From NCBI GenBank assembly GCA_021811005.1, contig JAJZPY010000033.1:1-18019 (forward strand): DNA of 18,019 bases. The letters run 5' to 3'. Position numbers and translations under genes: made by a program. The notes below the pieces were generated by a model that was given only the letters and a program-made list of their open reading frames with translations, made no database searches and had not been told where the DNA came from. Of the stretch, positions 1 to 7,094 are shown one piece after another; position 1 is the first letter of the stretch; each line of letters begins with the position of its first letter. This stretch comes from Pseudomonadota bacterium. Lineage in GTDB: Bacteria; Pseudomonadota; Gammaproteobacteria; Burkholderiales; Ferrovaceae.

Positions 1-2019
1 GAGGACACGGTGGTGCTGGTCACCTGCGTGGCCCAGAAATCGGCCAAGGCCGGCCAGGACTTTTTCCCGCTCACGGTGGACTACCAGGAACGCTTCTACG
101 CCGGCGGCCGCATTCCCGGCGGCTTCTTCAAGCGCGAAGGCCGTCCCACCGAAAAGGAAACCCTGACTTCCCGCCTGATCGACCGCCCGCTGCGCCCCCT
201 GTTTCCCGAAGGCTTCTACAACGAAGTGCAGATCATCGCCACGGTGATGTCCAGCAACAATGAAATCGATTCGGACATTCCCGCCATGATCGGCGCCTCC
301 GCCGCCGTGGCGCTCGCCGGCATCCCCTTCAGCGGCCCCATCGGCGCCGCGCGCGTGGGCTATGCCGACGGCCAGTACATTCTCAACCCCACGGCCACCG
401 AACTCACCACTTCCCAGATGAACCTGGTGGTGGCGGGCACGAGCGAAGCCGTGCTGATGGTGGAATCGGAAGCCACCGAACTGCCGGAAGACGTGATGCT
501 GGGCGCCGTGGTGTTCGGTCACCAGCAAATGCAGGTGGCCATCGACGCCATCAACGAACTCGCCGACGAAGCGGGCAAGGAACCCTGGGACTGGCAGGCG
601 CCGGCCAAGGATGACGCCCTGGTGGCCCGCATCGCGGACATGGCCCTCAACGACCTGAAGGAAGCCTACCGCATCCGCGCCAAGCAGGCGCGCACCGAAC
701 GCATCGGCGAAATCCGCGCCAAGGTGCTGGAAGCCGTGCTGCCGGCCGATGCCAACGCCGACACCCAGAACCGCATCAAGAACCTGTTCGGCGACCTGGA
801 AGCGCGCATCGTGCGCACCCAGATCCTGGATGGGGATCCGCGCATCGACGGGCGCGACACGCGCACCGTGCGCCCCATCACCGTGCGCGTGGGCGTGCTC
901 CCCCGCACCCACGGTTCCGCCCTGTTCACGCGCGGCGAAACCCAGGCCCTGGTGGTGGCCACCCTGGGCACCGGACGCGATGAACAGATCATCGACGCGC
1001 TGCAGGGAGAGTACAAGGAGCGCTTCATGCTCCATTACAACTTCCCGCCGTATTCCACCGGCGAGACCGGCCGCGTGGGCAGCCCCAAGCGCCGCGAAAT
1101 CGGCCATGGGCGGCTGGCCAAGCGGGCCCTGGTGGCCACGCTGCCCACGCCCGAGGAATTTGGCTACACCTTGCGCGTGGTGTCCGAAATCACCGAATCC
1201 AACGGTTCCAGTTCCATGGCTTCCGTCTGTGGCGGCTCGCTCGCCCTGATGGATGCCGGCGTTCCGGTCAAGGCGCACACGGCCGGCGTGGCCATGGGCC
1301 TGATCAAGGAAGGCAACCGCTTTGCCGTGCTGACGGACATCCTGGGTGACGAAGACCACCTGGGCGACATGGACTTCAAGGTGGCCGGCACCGACCGTGG
1401 CGTGACCGCCCTGCAGATGGACATCAAGATCACCGGCATTACCAAGGAAATCATGCAGGTGGCCCTGGCCCAGGCCAAGGAAGCGCGCATGCACATCCTG
1501 GGCATCATGAAGCAGGCGGTGCCCGACGTGCGCAGCGAGCTGTCCACCTACGCCCCGCGCATCATCACCATGAAGATCAATCCGGAAAAGATCCGCGACG
1601 TGATCGGCAAGGGCGGCGCTGTGATCCGGGCCCTTACGGAAGAGACCGGCACCACCATCGACATCCAGGACGACGGCACCGTGAGCATTGCCTGCCTCAG
1701 TTCCGAAGCGGGCGCGCTGGCCAAGAAACGCATCGAGGAACTCACGGCCAACGTGGAAGTGGGCAAGGTGTACGAAGGGACCGTGCTCAAGCTGCTGGAT
1801 TTTGGCGCCATCGTGAGCGTGCTGCCGGGACGCGACGGCCTGCTGCACATTTCCCAGATCGCCAACGAACGGGTCAACGCGGTGGGTGACTACCTCAAGG
1901 AAGGCCAGCAGGTGCGCGTGAAAGTGCTGGAAGCGGATGAGAAAGGCCGGCTCCGGCTCAGCATGAAAGCCCTGCTCGAGCCCCAGTCCCAGTCCCAGGA
2001 TTCCCCGGCCGAAGACTGA
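1..2019 (+). CDS. pnp: Polyribonucleotide nucleotidyltransferase (PNPase), 5'-truncated by window edge
   Basis: PNPase degrades RNA 3'->5' by phosphorolysis and is a core exonuclease of the RNA degradosome in the cytoplasm. The frame is open to base 1 (Glu-Asp-Thr precede the GTG at 10), and family members have roughly 35-40 more N-terminal residues, so the GTG at 10 is internal and the gene is partial. Visible in order: first RNase PH domain (VDYQER, FFKREGRP), helical linker, second RNase PH domain with the phosphate-binding SSSMASVCGGSLALMDAG and the catalytic acidic segment GTDRGVTALQMDIK, then a KH domain (GKGG loop near codon 535) and a C-terminal S1 domain (HISQIANERV). The length fits a normal protein of about 710 residues. 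rpsO is the usual upstream neighbour but lies outside the window. Identity is certain; only the start is unseen. Confidence 0.98.
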   Translation, partial: EDTVVLVTCVAQKSAKAGQDFFPLTVDYQERFYAGGRIPGGFFKREGRPTEKETLTSRLIDRPLRPLFPEGFYNEVQIIATVMSSNNEIDSDIPAMIGASAAVALAGIPFSGPIGAARVGYADGQYILNPTATELTTSQMNLVVAGTSEAVLMVESEATELPEDVMLGAVVFGHQQMQVAIDAINELADEAGKEPWDWQAPAKDDALVARIADMALNDLKEAYRIRAKQARTERIGEIRAKVLEAVLPADANADTQNRIKNLFGDLEARIVRTQILDGDPRIDGRDTRTVRPITVRVGVLPRTHGSALFTRGETQALVVATLGTGRDEQIIDALQGEYKERFMLHYNFPPYSTGETGRVGSPKRREIGHGRLAKRALVATLPTPEEFGYTLRVVSEITESNGSSSMASVCGGSLALMDAGVPVKAHTAGVAMGLIKEGNRFAVLTDILGDEDHLGDMDFKVAGTDRGVTALQMDIKITGITKEIMQVALAQAKEARMHILGIMKQAVPDVRSELSTYAPRIITMKINPEKIRDVIGKGGAVIRALTEETGTTIDIQDDGTVSIACLSSEAGALAKKRIEELTANVEVGKVYEGTVLKLLDFGAIVSVLPGRDGLLHISQIANERVNAVGDYLKEGQQVRVKVLEADEKGRLRLSMKALLEPQSQSQDSPAED

Positions 2020-2026
2020 CCCCAAC

Positions 2027-2063
2027 TGGTGCATTTCAGCCAATGACTGGTTGAAATGCACCA
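2027..2063 (+). terminator. Long stem-loop at the 3' end of pnp
   Basis: An almost perfect 16-bp inverted repeat begins 7 nt after the pnp stop. The arms are 2027-2042 and 2048-2063 and the loop is 5 nt (ATGAC). The only non-Watson-Crick pair is G2039 with T2051, which is a G.U pair in plus-strand RNA but a C.A mismatch in minus-strand RNA, so the element looks built for the pnp transcript. No T-tract follows, so it is not a classical intrinsic terminator. It may be a 3' stabiliser or a Rho-assisted end. Function is inferred; the structure is seen directly. Confidence 0.5.
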
Positions 2064-2107
2064 CCGCTGATCCGGCCCCGTCCTTCGCCGGACAGCGCGT
2101 TCTCCCT

Positions 2108-2141
2108 AAAAAAAAAGCCGGATTCCTGTTTGGAATCCGGC
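2108..2141 (-). terminator. Intrinsic terminator of the response regulator/kinase operon
   Basis: A perfect 10-bp GC-rich stem (2117-2126 with 2132-2141, GCCGGATTCC and its complement) encloses a 5-nt loop. It is flanked on the plus strand by nine A residues (2108-2116). Read on the minus strand this is a hairpin followed by nine T residues, a textbook Rho-independent terminator. It lies about 85 nt downstream of the response regulator stop, and so ends the minus-strand two-component transcript. Confidence 0.92.
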
Positions 2142-2225
2142 AACTATATCCACAATAGGGAGGATAGCGATCGCTGCCTGCTCTGTCCTCACCCTTAACG
2201 TACTGCATTTATCGTGCCAACAGGC

Positions 2226-3635
2226 TCACGCCCCGTCCGGCTCCAGCCGGATGCGGTATTTTTCCATGCGATAGCGCAAGGTCATGCGGGTGATGCCCAG
2301 CCGTCGCGCGGCTTCCGAAATGTTGCCGCCGGAGGCGGCCAGCGCCTGCTGGATCAGGGTTTTTTCCGCGTCGCCCAGGGTCACGCCCGGCCAGGCGTCG
2401 GCCAGCGGCACGCCGTTGCCCGGGGGCGTGCTGGGGGATGGCTGCTCGGGCAGGGCAAACAGGCGCGCGGACAGCGGCGCCTCGCCCGACAGCAGGACGG
2501 CGCGTTCCGTCAGGTGCTTGAGTTCGCGCACGTTGCCCGGCCAGGAGTAGTGGCGCAGGGCGGCCAGCGCTTCATTGCTGAAGCGCGGTGGCGGCAGCCG
2601 GTAGCGGCGCGCCGTCAGTTCGGCGTAATGGCGGGCCAGCAGCAGGATGTCATCGCCCCGTTCGCGCAGCGGGGGCAAGGTGAGGGTGAGCACGTTCAGG
2701 CGGAAATACAGGTCTGAACGGAACGCGCCTTCGTCCACCAGGCGGCGCAGGTCGCGATTGCTCGCGGCCACGAAGCGGGCATGCACCGGCCGTTCGTGCA
2801 CCGAACCCACCCGGCGCAGGCGGCGCCGCTCGATGACCGTGAGCAGCTTGGCCTGCAGGTCAAGCGGCAGTTCACCGATTTCGTCCAGGAACAGGGTGCC
2901 GTGCTCGGCAGCTTCCAGCAGTCCCGTTCGGGCCTGCACGGCGCTGGTGTAGGCGCCCTTTTCGTGGCCGAAAAGTTCCGCCTCGATCAGGTCGCGCGGC
3001 AGGGCCGAACAGTCCACGTGCACGAACGGTTCGCCGCTCCGGGCGCTTTCCTGGTGCAGCAGGCGTGCCGCCACGTCTTTACCCGAGCCTGTTTCCCCCT
3101 GGATCAGCACCGTGGGGCCGGGCGTGCCGGGGCCGGCCAGCTTGCCCAACTGCCGGATCTGCTGGCGCAGTTCCCCGATGGCCGGGCTCTCGCCCAGCAG
3201 GGCCACGGCATCCGCCTGGCGCGCTTCGCGCTCGCGTGACCAGGCAAGCTGCTGGCGCAGCCCCGCGCCTTGCAGGGCGCTGTTCACCACCAGCACCATT
3301 TCTTCCAGGTCGATGGGCTTCTTGAGGTAGTCGGTTGCGCCCAGCTTCATGGCGCGCACGGCATCGGCCACTTCGCCGAACGCGGTCATCACGATCACCG
3401 GCGTGGTGCGTTCGGGATGTCCCGCGAGCAGCGCGGGCAGCCGCTCCAGGCCGTCACCGTCGGGCAGGCGCAGGTCCAGCAGCACCAGGTCGGGCTGCTG
3501 CTGCGCAGCCAGCGCCAGGCCTTCGGACAGGGTGGCGGCGCGGGCGCAGGCGTGACCGGCCTTTTCCAGGCGCTTGGCCACGGCCTGTGCAAACAGGGTT
3601 TCGTCTTCGATGATGAGTATGCGGGCAGGGTTCAT
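2226..3635 (-). CDS. NtrC-family sigma-54-dependent response regulator
   Basis: A transcription activator that, when phosphorylated by the adjacent kinase, should drive sigma-54 promoters from upstream enhancers. With the ATG at 3635 it has 469 residues. It contains an N-terminal receiver (acidic EDE at 10-12, phospho-acceptor Asp54 in LLDLRLPDGDG, MTA, YLKKP), an AAA+ domain with Walker A GETGSGKD (about 180-187), Walker B LFLDEIGE (about 248-255) and FRSDLYFRLNV. A C-terminal Fis-type helix-turn-helix follows (NISEAARRLGITRMTLRYR, about 438-456). The sigma-54 contact loop reads GAYTSA rather than GAFTGA (about 227-232). The ATG at 3635 overlaps the kinase stop as ATGA, which favours it over an in-frame GTG at 3650. 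Both genes form one operon ended by the terminator near 2108. Family is certain; the regulon is unknown. Confidence 0.95.
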   Translation of the reverse strand: MNPARILIIEDETLFAQAVAKRLEKAGHACARAATLSEGLALAAQQQPDLVLLDLRLPDGDGLERLPALLAGHPERTTPVIVMTAFGEVADAVRAMKLGATDYLKKPIDLEEMVLVVNSALQGAGLRQQLAWSREREARQADAVALLGESPAIGELRQQIRQLGKLAGPGTPGPTVLIQGETGSGKDVAARLLHQESARSGEPFVHVDCSALPRDLIEAELFGHEKGAYTSAVQARTGLLEAAEHGTLFLDEIGELPLDLQAKLLTVIERRRLRRVGSVHERPVHARFVAASNRDLRRLVDEGAFRSDLYFRLNVLTLTLPPLRERGDDILLLARHYAELTARRYRLPPPRFSNEALAALRHYSWPGNVRELKHLTERAVLLSGEAPLSARLFALPEQPSPSTPPGNGVPLADAWPGVTLGDAEKTLIQQALAASGGNISEAARRLGITRMTLRYRMEKYRIRLEPDGA

Positions 3636-5077
3636 GAGAGCGGCAGCCACAAAAGCGCTTCGGTGCCGCCCTCGGGGCGCAGGCTGAACTGCACGCCGCC
3701 GCCGTGGATTTCGAACACCTTGAGCGCGAATGGAATGCCCAGTCCCGTGCCGGTGCGCTTGGTGGTGGGACCGGGTGCGAGCGAGCCGGGCTGGGGCATG
3801 GCCGGCAGCCCCGGCCCTTCGTCGTCGAGCACGATCACGGCACGCTCCGCTTCGCGGCGCACGGCCAGCGTCACCGTGCCGCCGGCGGGCGAGGCTTCGA
3901 TGCTGTTGACGAGCAGGCCGTGCAGGGCCTGCTCCACCAGTTCCGGATCAATGTGGGCTGAAAGGGTTTCGGCAGGGTCCAGCAAGCGCAGGCGCACGCT
4001 GCGCCGCTGCGCCTGCAGGGCCGTCATGTTCATGAGGTCGCGGATGAGCGGCACGAGCGCCGTTTCCTGGCGCTGGGCTTCCAGCGGGTGCAGGTAGGAC
4101 AGCAGGGATTCGGTCCAGCGTTCCAGGCGGTCGCAGCTGTCCATGATGCCCTGCAGTCCTTCCCGCACTTCCGGGGCGAGCGCGGGATCCTGCAGGATCT
4201 GGGCCGTGGCGCGGATGCTGGAGAGCGGGTTGCGGATGTTGTGGGCCACGATCGGCACCAGCGCGCCCAGGGTGGCCTGCCGTTCGGCGCTCACCAGGGC
4301 CTTGCGGCTTTCTGCCAGGTCATGCGCCATCTGGTTGATGGCGTCTGCCAGGCGCACCAGCTCCAGGGCACCCTGGCGGGGTACGGGCGGCGCCGGTTCG
4401 CCGGCCGCCAGCACGCGCGTGGATTGCAGCACCAGCGTGAGCGGCTGCAGGAAATGGGTGCTCAGGAAACGCTGCGTCAGCACCCACAGGCCGAACGCCA
4501 GCAGGATCGGCACCACCAGCAGCAGCGGCGTGTAGCGGGCCAGCGACGAGAGCTTGTCCTGCAGGGTGGACTGCTGGGCCACCAGCAGGCGGTCGATCTG
4601 GCCGAAAGCGGCTTCGTAGGCACGAATTCCGCCCGACTCCAGGTCCACGTCGAGCACGCGCTGCAACAGGCGCTCGTCGGAAGGCACGGGGCCGAAGGCC
4701 ACCAGGTCGGTGTGCCGGTAGATTTCCTGGTAGGCGCGGCGCAGTTGGGCCACGGCGGCGGTTTCTCCCGCGCCCCGGGCGGTCTGGGTCAGGCGCTGCA
4801 GCCCGGCTTCGATGTCCCGGCCGAACATGCGGTATTGGGATTGGGCTTCGGGATCGTCCAGAAAAGCAGCGTCGAACAGTTCCTTCATCTGGCGATAAAG
4901 GGTTCCCCGCATGGCATCCACATCGTGTAGCATGGACTGCAACCGCAGGGACTCCTGGGTGGTGGTTTGCCACAGGTACAGTCCCCCCGCGCCCAGGACG
5001 CTGGTGCAAAACACCAGCACCAGGTAGATCGCCGAATAGCGCAGCGTGATCTGTTGAAGGGAGCGGGGCTGGTCCAT
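3632..5077 (-). CDS. Membrane-bound sensor histidine kinase, partner of the NtrC-type regulator
   Basis: A 481-residue sensor kinase, presumably phosphorylating the regulator whose start codon overlaps its stop by 4 nt (ATGA). Two membrane segments (about 13-36 and 183-203) bracket a periplasmic, mostly helical sensor domain of about 145 residues that I do not recognise. A HAMP linker follows, then the HisKA region with His279 in VAHNIRNPLSSIRA, the N-box around Asn391 (LLVNSIEASPAGG), G1 (DDEGPGLP, 418-425) and G2 (GTGLGIPFAL, from 443). The catalytic core resembles NtrB/AtoS/ZraS-type kinases that pair with sigma-54 activators. The gene diverges from dksA, with 93 bp between the two starts. 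No strong Shine-Dalgarno precedes the ATG at 5077. The signal sensed cannot be read from the sequence. Confidence 0.93.
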   Translation of the reverse strand: MDQPRSLQQITLRYSAIYLVLVFCTSVLGAGGLYLWQTTTQESLRLQSMLHDVDAMRGTLYRQMKELFDAAFLDDPEAQSQYRMFGRDIEAGLQRLTQTARGAGETAAVAQLRRAYQEIYRHTDLVAFGPVPSDERLLQRVLDVDLESGGIRAYEAAFGQIDRLLVAQQSTLQDKLSSLARYTPLLLVVPILLAFGLWVLTQRFLSTHFLQPLTLVLQSTRVLAAGEPAPPVPRQGALELVRLADAINQMAHDLAESRKALVSAERQATLGALVPIVAHNIRNPLSSIRATAQILQDPALAPEVREGLQGIMDSCDRLERWTESLLSYLHPLEAQRQETALVPLIRDLMNMTALQAQRRSVRLRLLDPAETLSAHIDPELVEQALHGLLVNSIEASPAGGTVTLAVRREAERAVIVLDDEGPGLPAMPQPGSLAPGPTTKRTGTGLGIPFALKVFEIHGGGVQFSLRPEGGTEALLWLPLS

Positions 5078-5106
5078 GGACGGGTTAGTCTATCAGATGC
5101 GGCTTG

Positions 5107-5115
5107 TGGTAGAAT
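5107..5115 (+). promoter_or_regulatory. Extended -10 promoter candidate for dksA
   Basis: TGG followed by TAGAAT (5110-5115) matches an extended -10 (TGn-TATAAT, one mismatch). It lies in the 93-bp gap between the divergent kinase and dksA. No good -35 is found at 16-18 bp. The start point would be near 5122, leaving a leader of about 50 nt. The same TGn-TAGAATG pattern precedes yebC. Confidence 0.5.
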
Positions 5116-5129
5116 GCAACGTTTTGGTG

Positions 5130-5145
5130 GGCCGTGTCGGCCTTT
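5130..5145 (+). other. Short GC-rich hairpin in the dksA leader
   Basis: GGCCG (5130-5134), a TGT loop and CGGCC (5138-5142) form a perfect 5-bp stem followed by only three T residues. It sits between the proposed dksA promoter and the first start codon. The stem is short and the T-tract weak, so a regulatory role is speculative. Confidence 0.25.
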
Positions 5146-5170
5146 CGATAGTCAACCCCGGTTCAATGCC

Positions 5171-5593
5171 ATGGCAGAAGCAACCCTCAAGCAGTTTGCC
5201 CCTTACGTCCCCAAGAAAGGGGAAACGTACATGAACAAAAAGCAGCTCGACCATTTCCGCCGTCTGCTGGAAGACTGGAAATCCGAGCTGGGAGAAGATA
5301 TCGATCGCACGGTGCACACCATGCAGGATGAGGCCACCGTGTTTGCCGATCCCAACGACCGGGCCAGCCAGGAATCGGACATGGCCCTCGAGCTGCGCAA
5401 CCGCGACCGGGAGCGCAAGCTGATCAAGAAAATCGAAGAAACCATCGCCAAGATCGATGCCGGCGAGTACGGCTATTGCAACAGCTGCGGCGTGGAAATC
5501 GGCTTGAAGCGCCTGCAGGCCCGGCCCACGGCCAGCCTGTGCATCGACTGCAAGCAACTCGAAGAAATGCGGGAGCGCCAGGTCGCCAAATAA
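5171..5593 (+). CDS. dksA: RNA polymerase-binding transcription factor DksA
   Basis: DksA enters the RNA polymerase secondary channel and, with ppGpp, adjusts rRNA and amino-acid promoter activity. From the ATG at 5171 the protein has 140 residues: an N-terminal segment, a coiled coil carrying the tip acidic residues (Asp60, Asp63 and Ala65 in DPNDRASQ), the conserved LELRNRDRERKLIKKIE helix, and a C4 zinc finger (Cys103, 106, 124, 127; CNSC...CIDC). The 5171 start keeps PYVPKKGETYMN, matching the conserved PYQEKPGEEYMN region of E. coli DksA, but has no evident Shine-Dalgarno. A second in-frame ATG at 5231 has a strong AGGGG 8 nt upstream and would give 120 residues. murI follows only 7 nt after the stop. 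Identity is certain; the start is less so. Confidence 0.95.
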   Translation: MAEATLKQFAPYVPKKGETYMNKKQLDHFRRLLEDWKSELGEDIDRTVHTMQDEATVFADPNDRASQESDMALELRNRDRERKLIKKIEETIAKIDAGEYGYCNSCGVEIGLKRLQARPTASLCIDCKQLEEMRERQVAK

Positions 5594-5600
5594 CCGCCCC

Positions 5601-6383
5601 ATCGCCGTCTTCGACTCGGGAGTCGGCGGGCTCACGGTTGCACGCGCCCTGCTGGAGCGGTTGCCGCAAGAGCAACTCATCTACTTTGGCGACACCGCCC
5701 GCGTTCCCTACGGCGTCAAGTCCGCCTCAACCATCACCCAGTTCACGATCCAGATCACGCGCTTCCTGCTGGAACGGCAGGTGAAGCTGCTGGTCATCGC
5801 CTGCAACAGCATGGCCGCAGTCGCCTGCGACGTGGTGCGCGAGCTGTCACCGGTCCCGGTGCTGGACGTGCTGACCGCCGGCGCCCAGCGGGCCCACCAG
5901 GTCAGCCGCAACCGCAACGTGGCCGTGATCGGCACGCCCGCTACCGTGAGTTCGGGGGCCTACACCCGGGCGCTGCACGGGCACGACCCCGCGCTTCGCG
6001 TGGTGTCGAAAGACTGCCCGCTGTTTGTGCCGCTGGCGGAGGAGGGCTGGTTTGAGCATGAGGTGACCCGGCTCACCGCGCAGGAGTACCTGGCGCCGGT
6101 CAAGGCACAGGGTGTGGACACGATGATCCTGGGCTGCACCCACTATCCGCTGCTCAAGCCGGTGCTGGCGCAGGTGGTGGGCGAGGAAATCACCCTGGTG
6201 GACTCGGCCGATTCCATTGCGGACCAGGCCATGGCCCTGCTGGCGCAGGGCGGACTTGGCGCCGAGCGCGACAGCGCCCCCGTGCACGAATACTACGTCA
6301 CCGACCTGCCGCTGCGCTTTCGCGCCGTGGGCGAACGTTTTCTGGGCCGCAGCCTGGAAAACGTCACGCTCGTGCAGTGGTAG
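5601..6383 (+). CDS. murI: Glutamate racemase, apparent non-canonical (ATC) start
   Basis: MurI converts L-glutamate to D-glutamate for peptidoglycan in the cytoplasm. The frame encodes the conserved N-terminus IAVFDSGVGGLTVARALLER, then YFGDTARVPYG, the first catalytic Cys in IACNSMAAVA (many homologues have CNTA here), and the second in LGCTHYPLLKP. The only ATG/GTG/TTG before the middle of the protein is a TTG at 5661, which would delete the catalytic DSGVGG. The frame is open upstream to a stop at 5505-5507 without any canonical start. The ATC at 5601 is the only AUN or NUG codon ahead of the motif and begins the conserved core, giving 260 residues. No clear Shine-Dalgarno sits before it, so coupling to dksA (stop 7 nt upstream) is possible. 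It converges on slmA across 12 nt. Function is certain; the start is inferred. Confidence 0.9.
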   Translation: MAVFDSGVGGLTVARALLERLPQEQLIYFGDTARVPYGVKSASTITQFTIQITRFLLERQVKLLVIACNSMAAVACDVVRELSPVPVLDVLTAGAQRAHQVSRNRNVAVIGTPATVSSGAYTRALHGHDPALRVVSKDCPLFVPLAEEGWFEHEVTRLTAQEYLAPVKAQGVDTMILGCTHYPLLKPVLAQVVGEEITLVDSADSIADQAMALLAQGGLGAERDSAPVHEYYVTDLPLRFRAVGERFLGRSLENVTLVQW

Positions 6384-6395
6384 CCCGGCGCGTTT

Positions 6396-6965
6396 TCAGG
6401 GGCGCAGCAGCGCCCATTGCTGTTCCCATTCCGCCATCGGCGAACGCTTGAACCCGCTTTTCGCAAACTGGTGCCAGCGTCCGATGACGTAGCACAGCAG
6501 GACGTTGGCGCAGGTTCCCGGATTGACGGCCGGACTGAGGCCGCCGCCGCTTGCCGCCAGGCGCAGGCTCTGGCGCAGCGTGGCTTCAAGCCGGTCATGG
6601 AGCTGGTTGATGCGCGACTGCAGGCGTTCGTTTTCATTCACCAGGGCATCGCCGATGAGCACGCGCGTCATGCCCGGATTCTTGTCGGAAAACGCCAGCA
6701 GCAGTGCCAGCACCGACTCCACCTGGGCCAGGCCGTCCGCGCGTTCGTCCAGGATGCGGTTGATGCGCGTGAACAAGGTTTCCTCGATGAAGGCGATGAG
6801 TCCTTCAAACATCTGGGCCTTGCTGGCGAAGTGGCGGTAGAGCGCGGCTTCCGACAGTTCCAGCCGGCGTGCCAGGTTGGCAGTGGTGGTCTTTTCCGCC
6901 TGCGGCTCTTCCAGCATGGCGGCCAGCGTTTGCAGGATTTCGTTGCGCCGTTCACCGGGTTTCAT
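6396..6965 (-). CDS. slmA: Nucleoid occlusion factor SlmA (TetR family)
   Basis: SlmA binds chromosomal sites and blocks FtsZ assembly over the nucleoid. The 189-residue product has the TetR helix-turn-helix near the N-terminus ([36 protein letters not shown]), very close to the E. coli SlmA pattern [25 protein letters not shown]. It continues with [20 protein letters not shown] and RLQSRINQL, again SlmA-like. The ATG at 6965 is preceded by GGAGG with a 5-nt gap, so I prefer it to the in-frame ATG at 7016, which would add 17 unrelated residues. It converges on murI with only 12 nt between stops and no hairpin. It diverges from yebC, with 129 bp between starts holding a small dyad and the yebC promoter. 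Confidence 0.9.
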   Translation of the reverse strand: [189 protein letters not shown]

Positions 6966-6997
6966 GGGCTCCTCCAGTTTGGCCTCGTTCGGGCAAA

Positions 6998-7019
6998 TCA
7001 GTGCGGATGGTATCACTGA
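6998..7019. promoter_or_regulatory. Dyad in the slmA-yebC divergent region
   Basis: TCAGTG (6998-7003) and CACTGA (7014-7019) form a 6-bp inverted repeat with a 10-bp spacer, 33 bp upstream of the slmA start and 25 bp upstream of the proposed yebC -10. The position would suit an operator for slmA autoregulation. It does not match the known SlmA consensus GTGAGTACTCAC, and a 6-bp dyad can occur by chance. Confidence 0.25.
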
Positions 7020-7043
7020 CGCCTCGGAACGGGCACGGGGTCA

Positions 7044-7052
7044 TGCTAGAAT
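7044..7052 (+). promoter_or_regulatory. Extended -10 promoter candidate for the yebC-ruvCAB-tol block
   Basis: TGC followed by TAGAAT (7047-7052) is a good extended -10; the -35 position (TCGGAA, 17-bp spacer) is poor. The start site would be near 7059, about 36 nt before the yebC GTG. Since later genes are tightly packed, this is probably the main promoter of the long plus-strand block. Confidence 0.5.
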
Positions 7053-7094
7053 GGCGCCATTTCGATACGCGCAACGCAGCCTGAGGACGAGAAC

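Noticed and set aside
2167..2174. GCGATCGC palindrome resembling the cyanobacterial HIP1 repeat
   Set aside because: One copy only in 206 bp of intergenic DNA; no sign of iteration, and the genes are proteobacterial.
3270..4930. Long plus-strand ORFs (275 and 280 codons) opposite the regulator and kinase
   Set aside because: They are antisense shadows in GC-rich DNA: low complexity, Gln/His/Arg-rich, no recognisable domain. The minus-strand genes have full motifs.
5661..6383. murI starting at TTG 5661
   Set aside because: This would remove the catalytic DSGVGG segment that is clearly encoded upstream in the same frame.
6384..6395. A shared bidirectional terminator between murI and slmA
   Set aside because: The 12-nt gap holds no inverted repeat or T-tract; the transcripts must overlap or end elsewhere.
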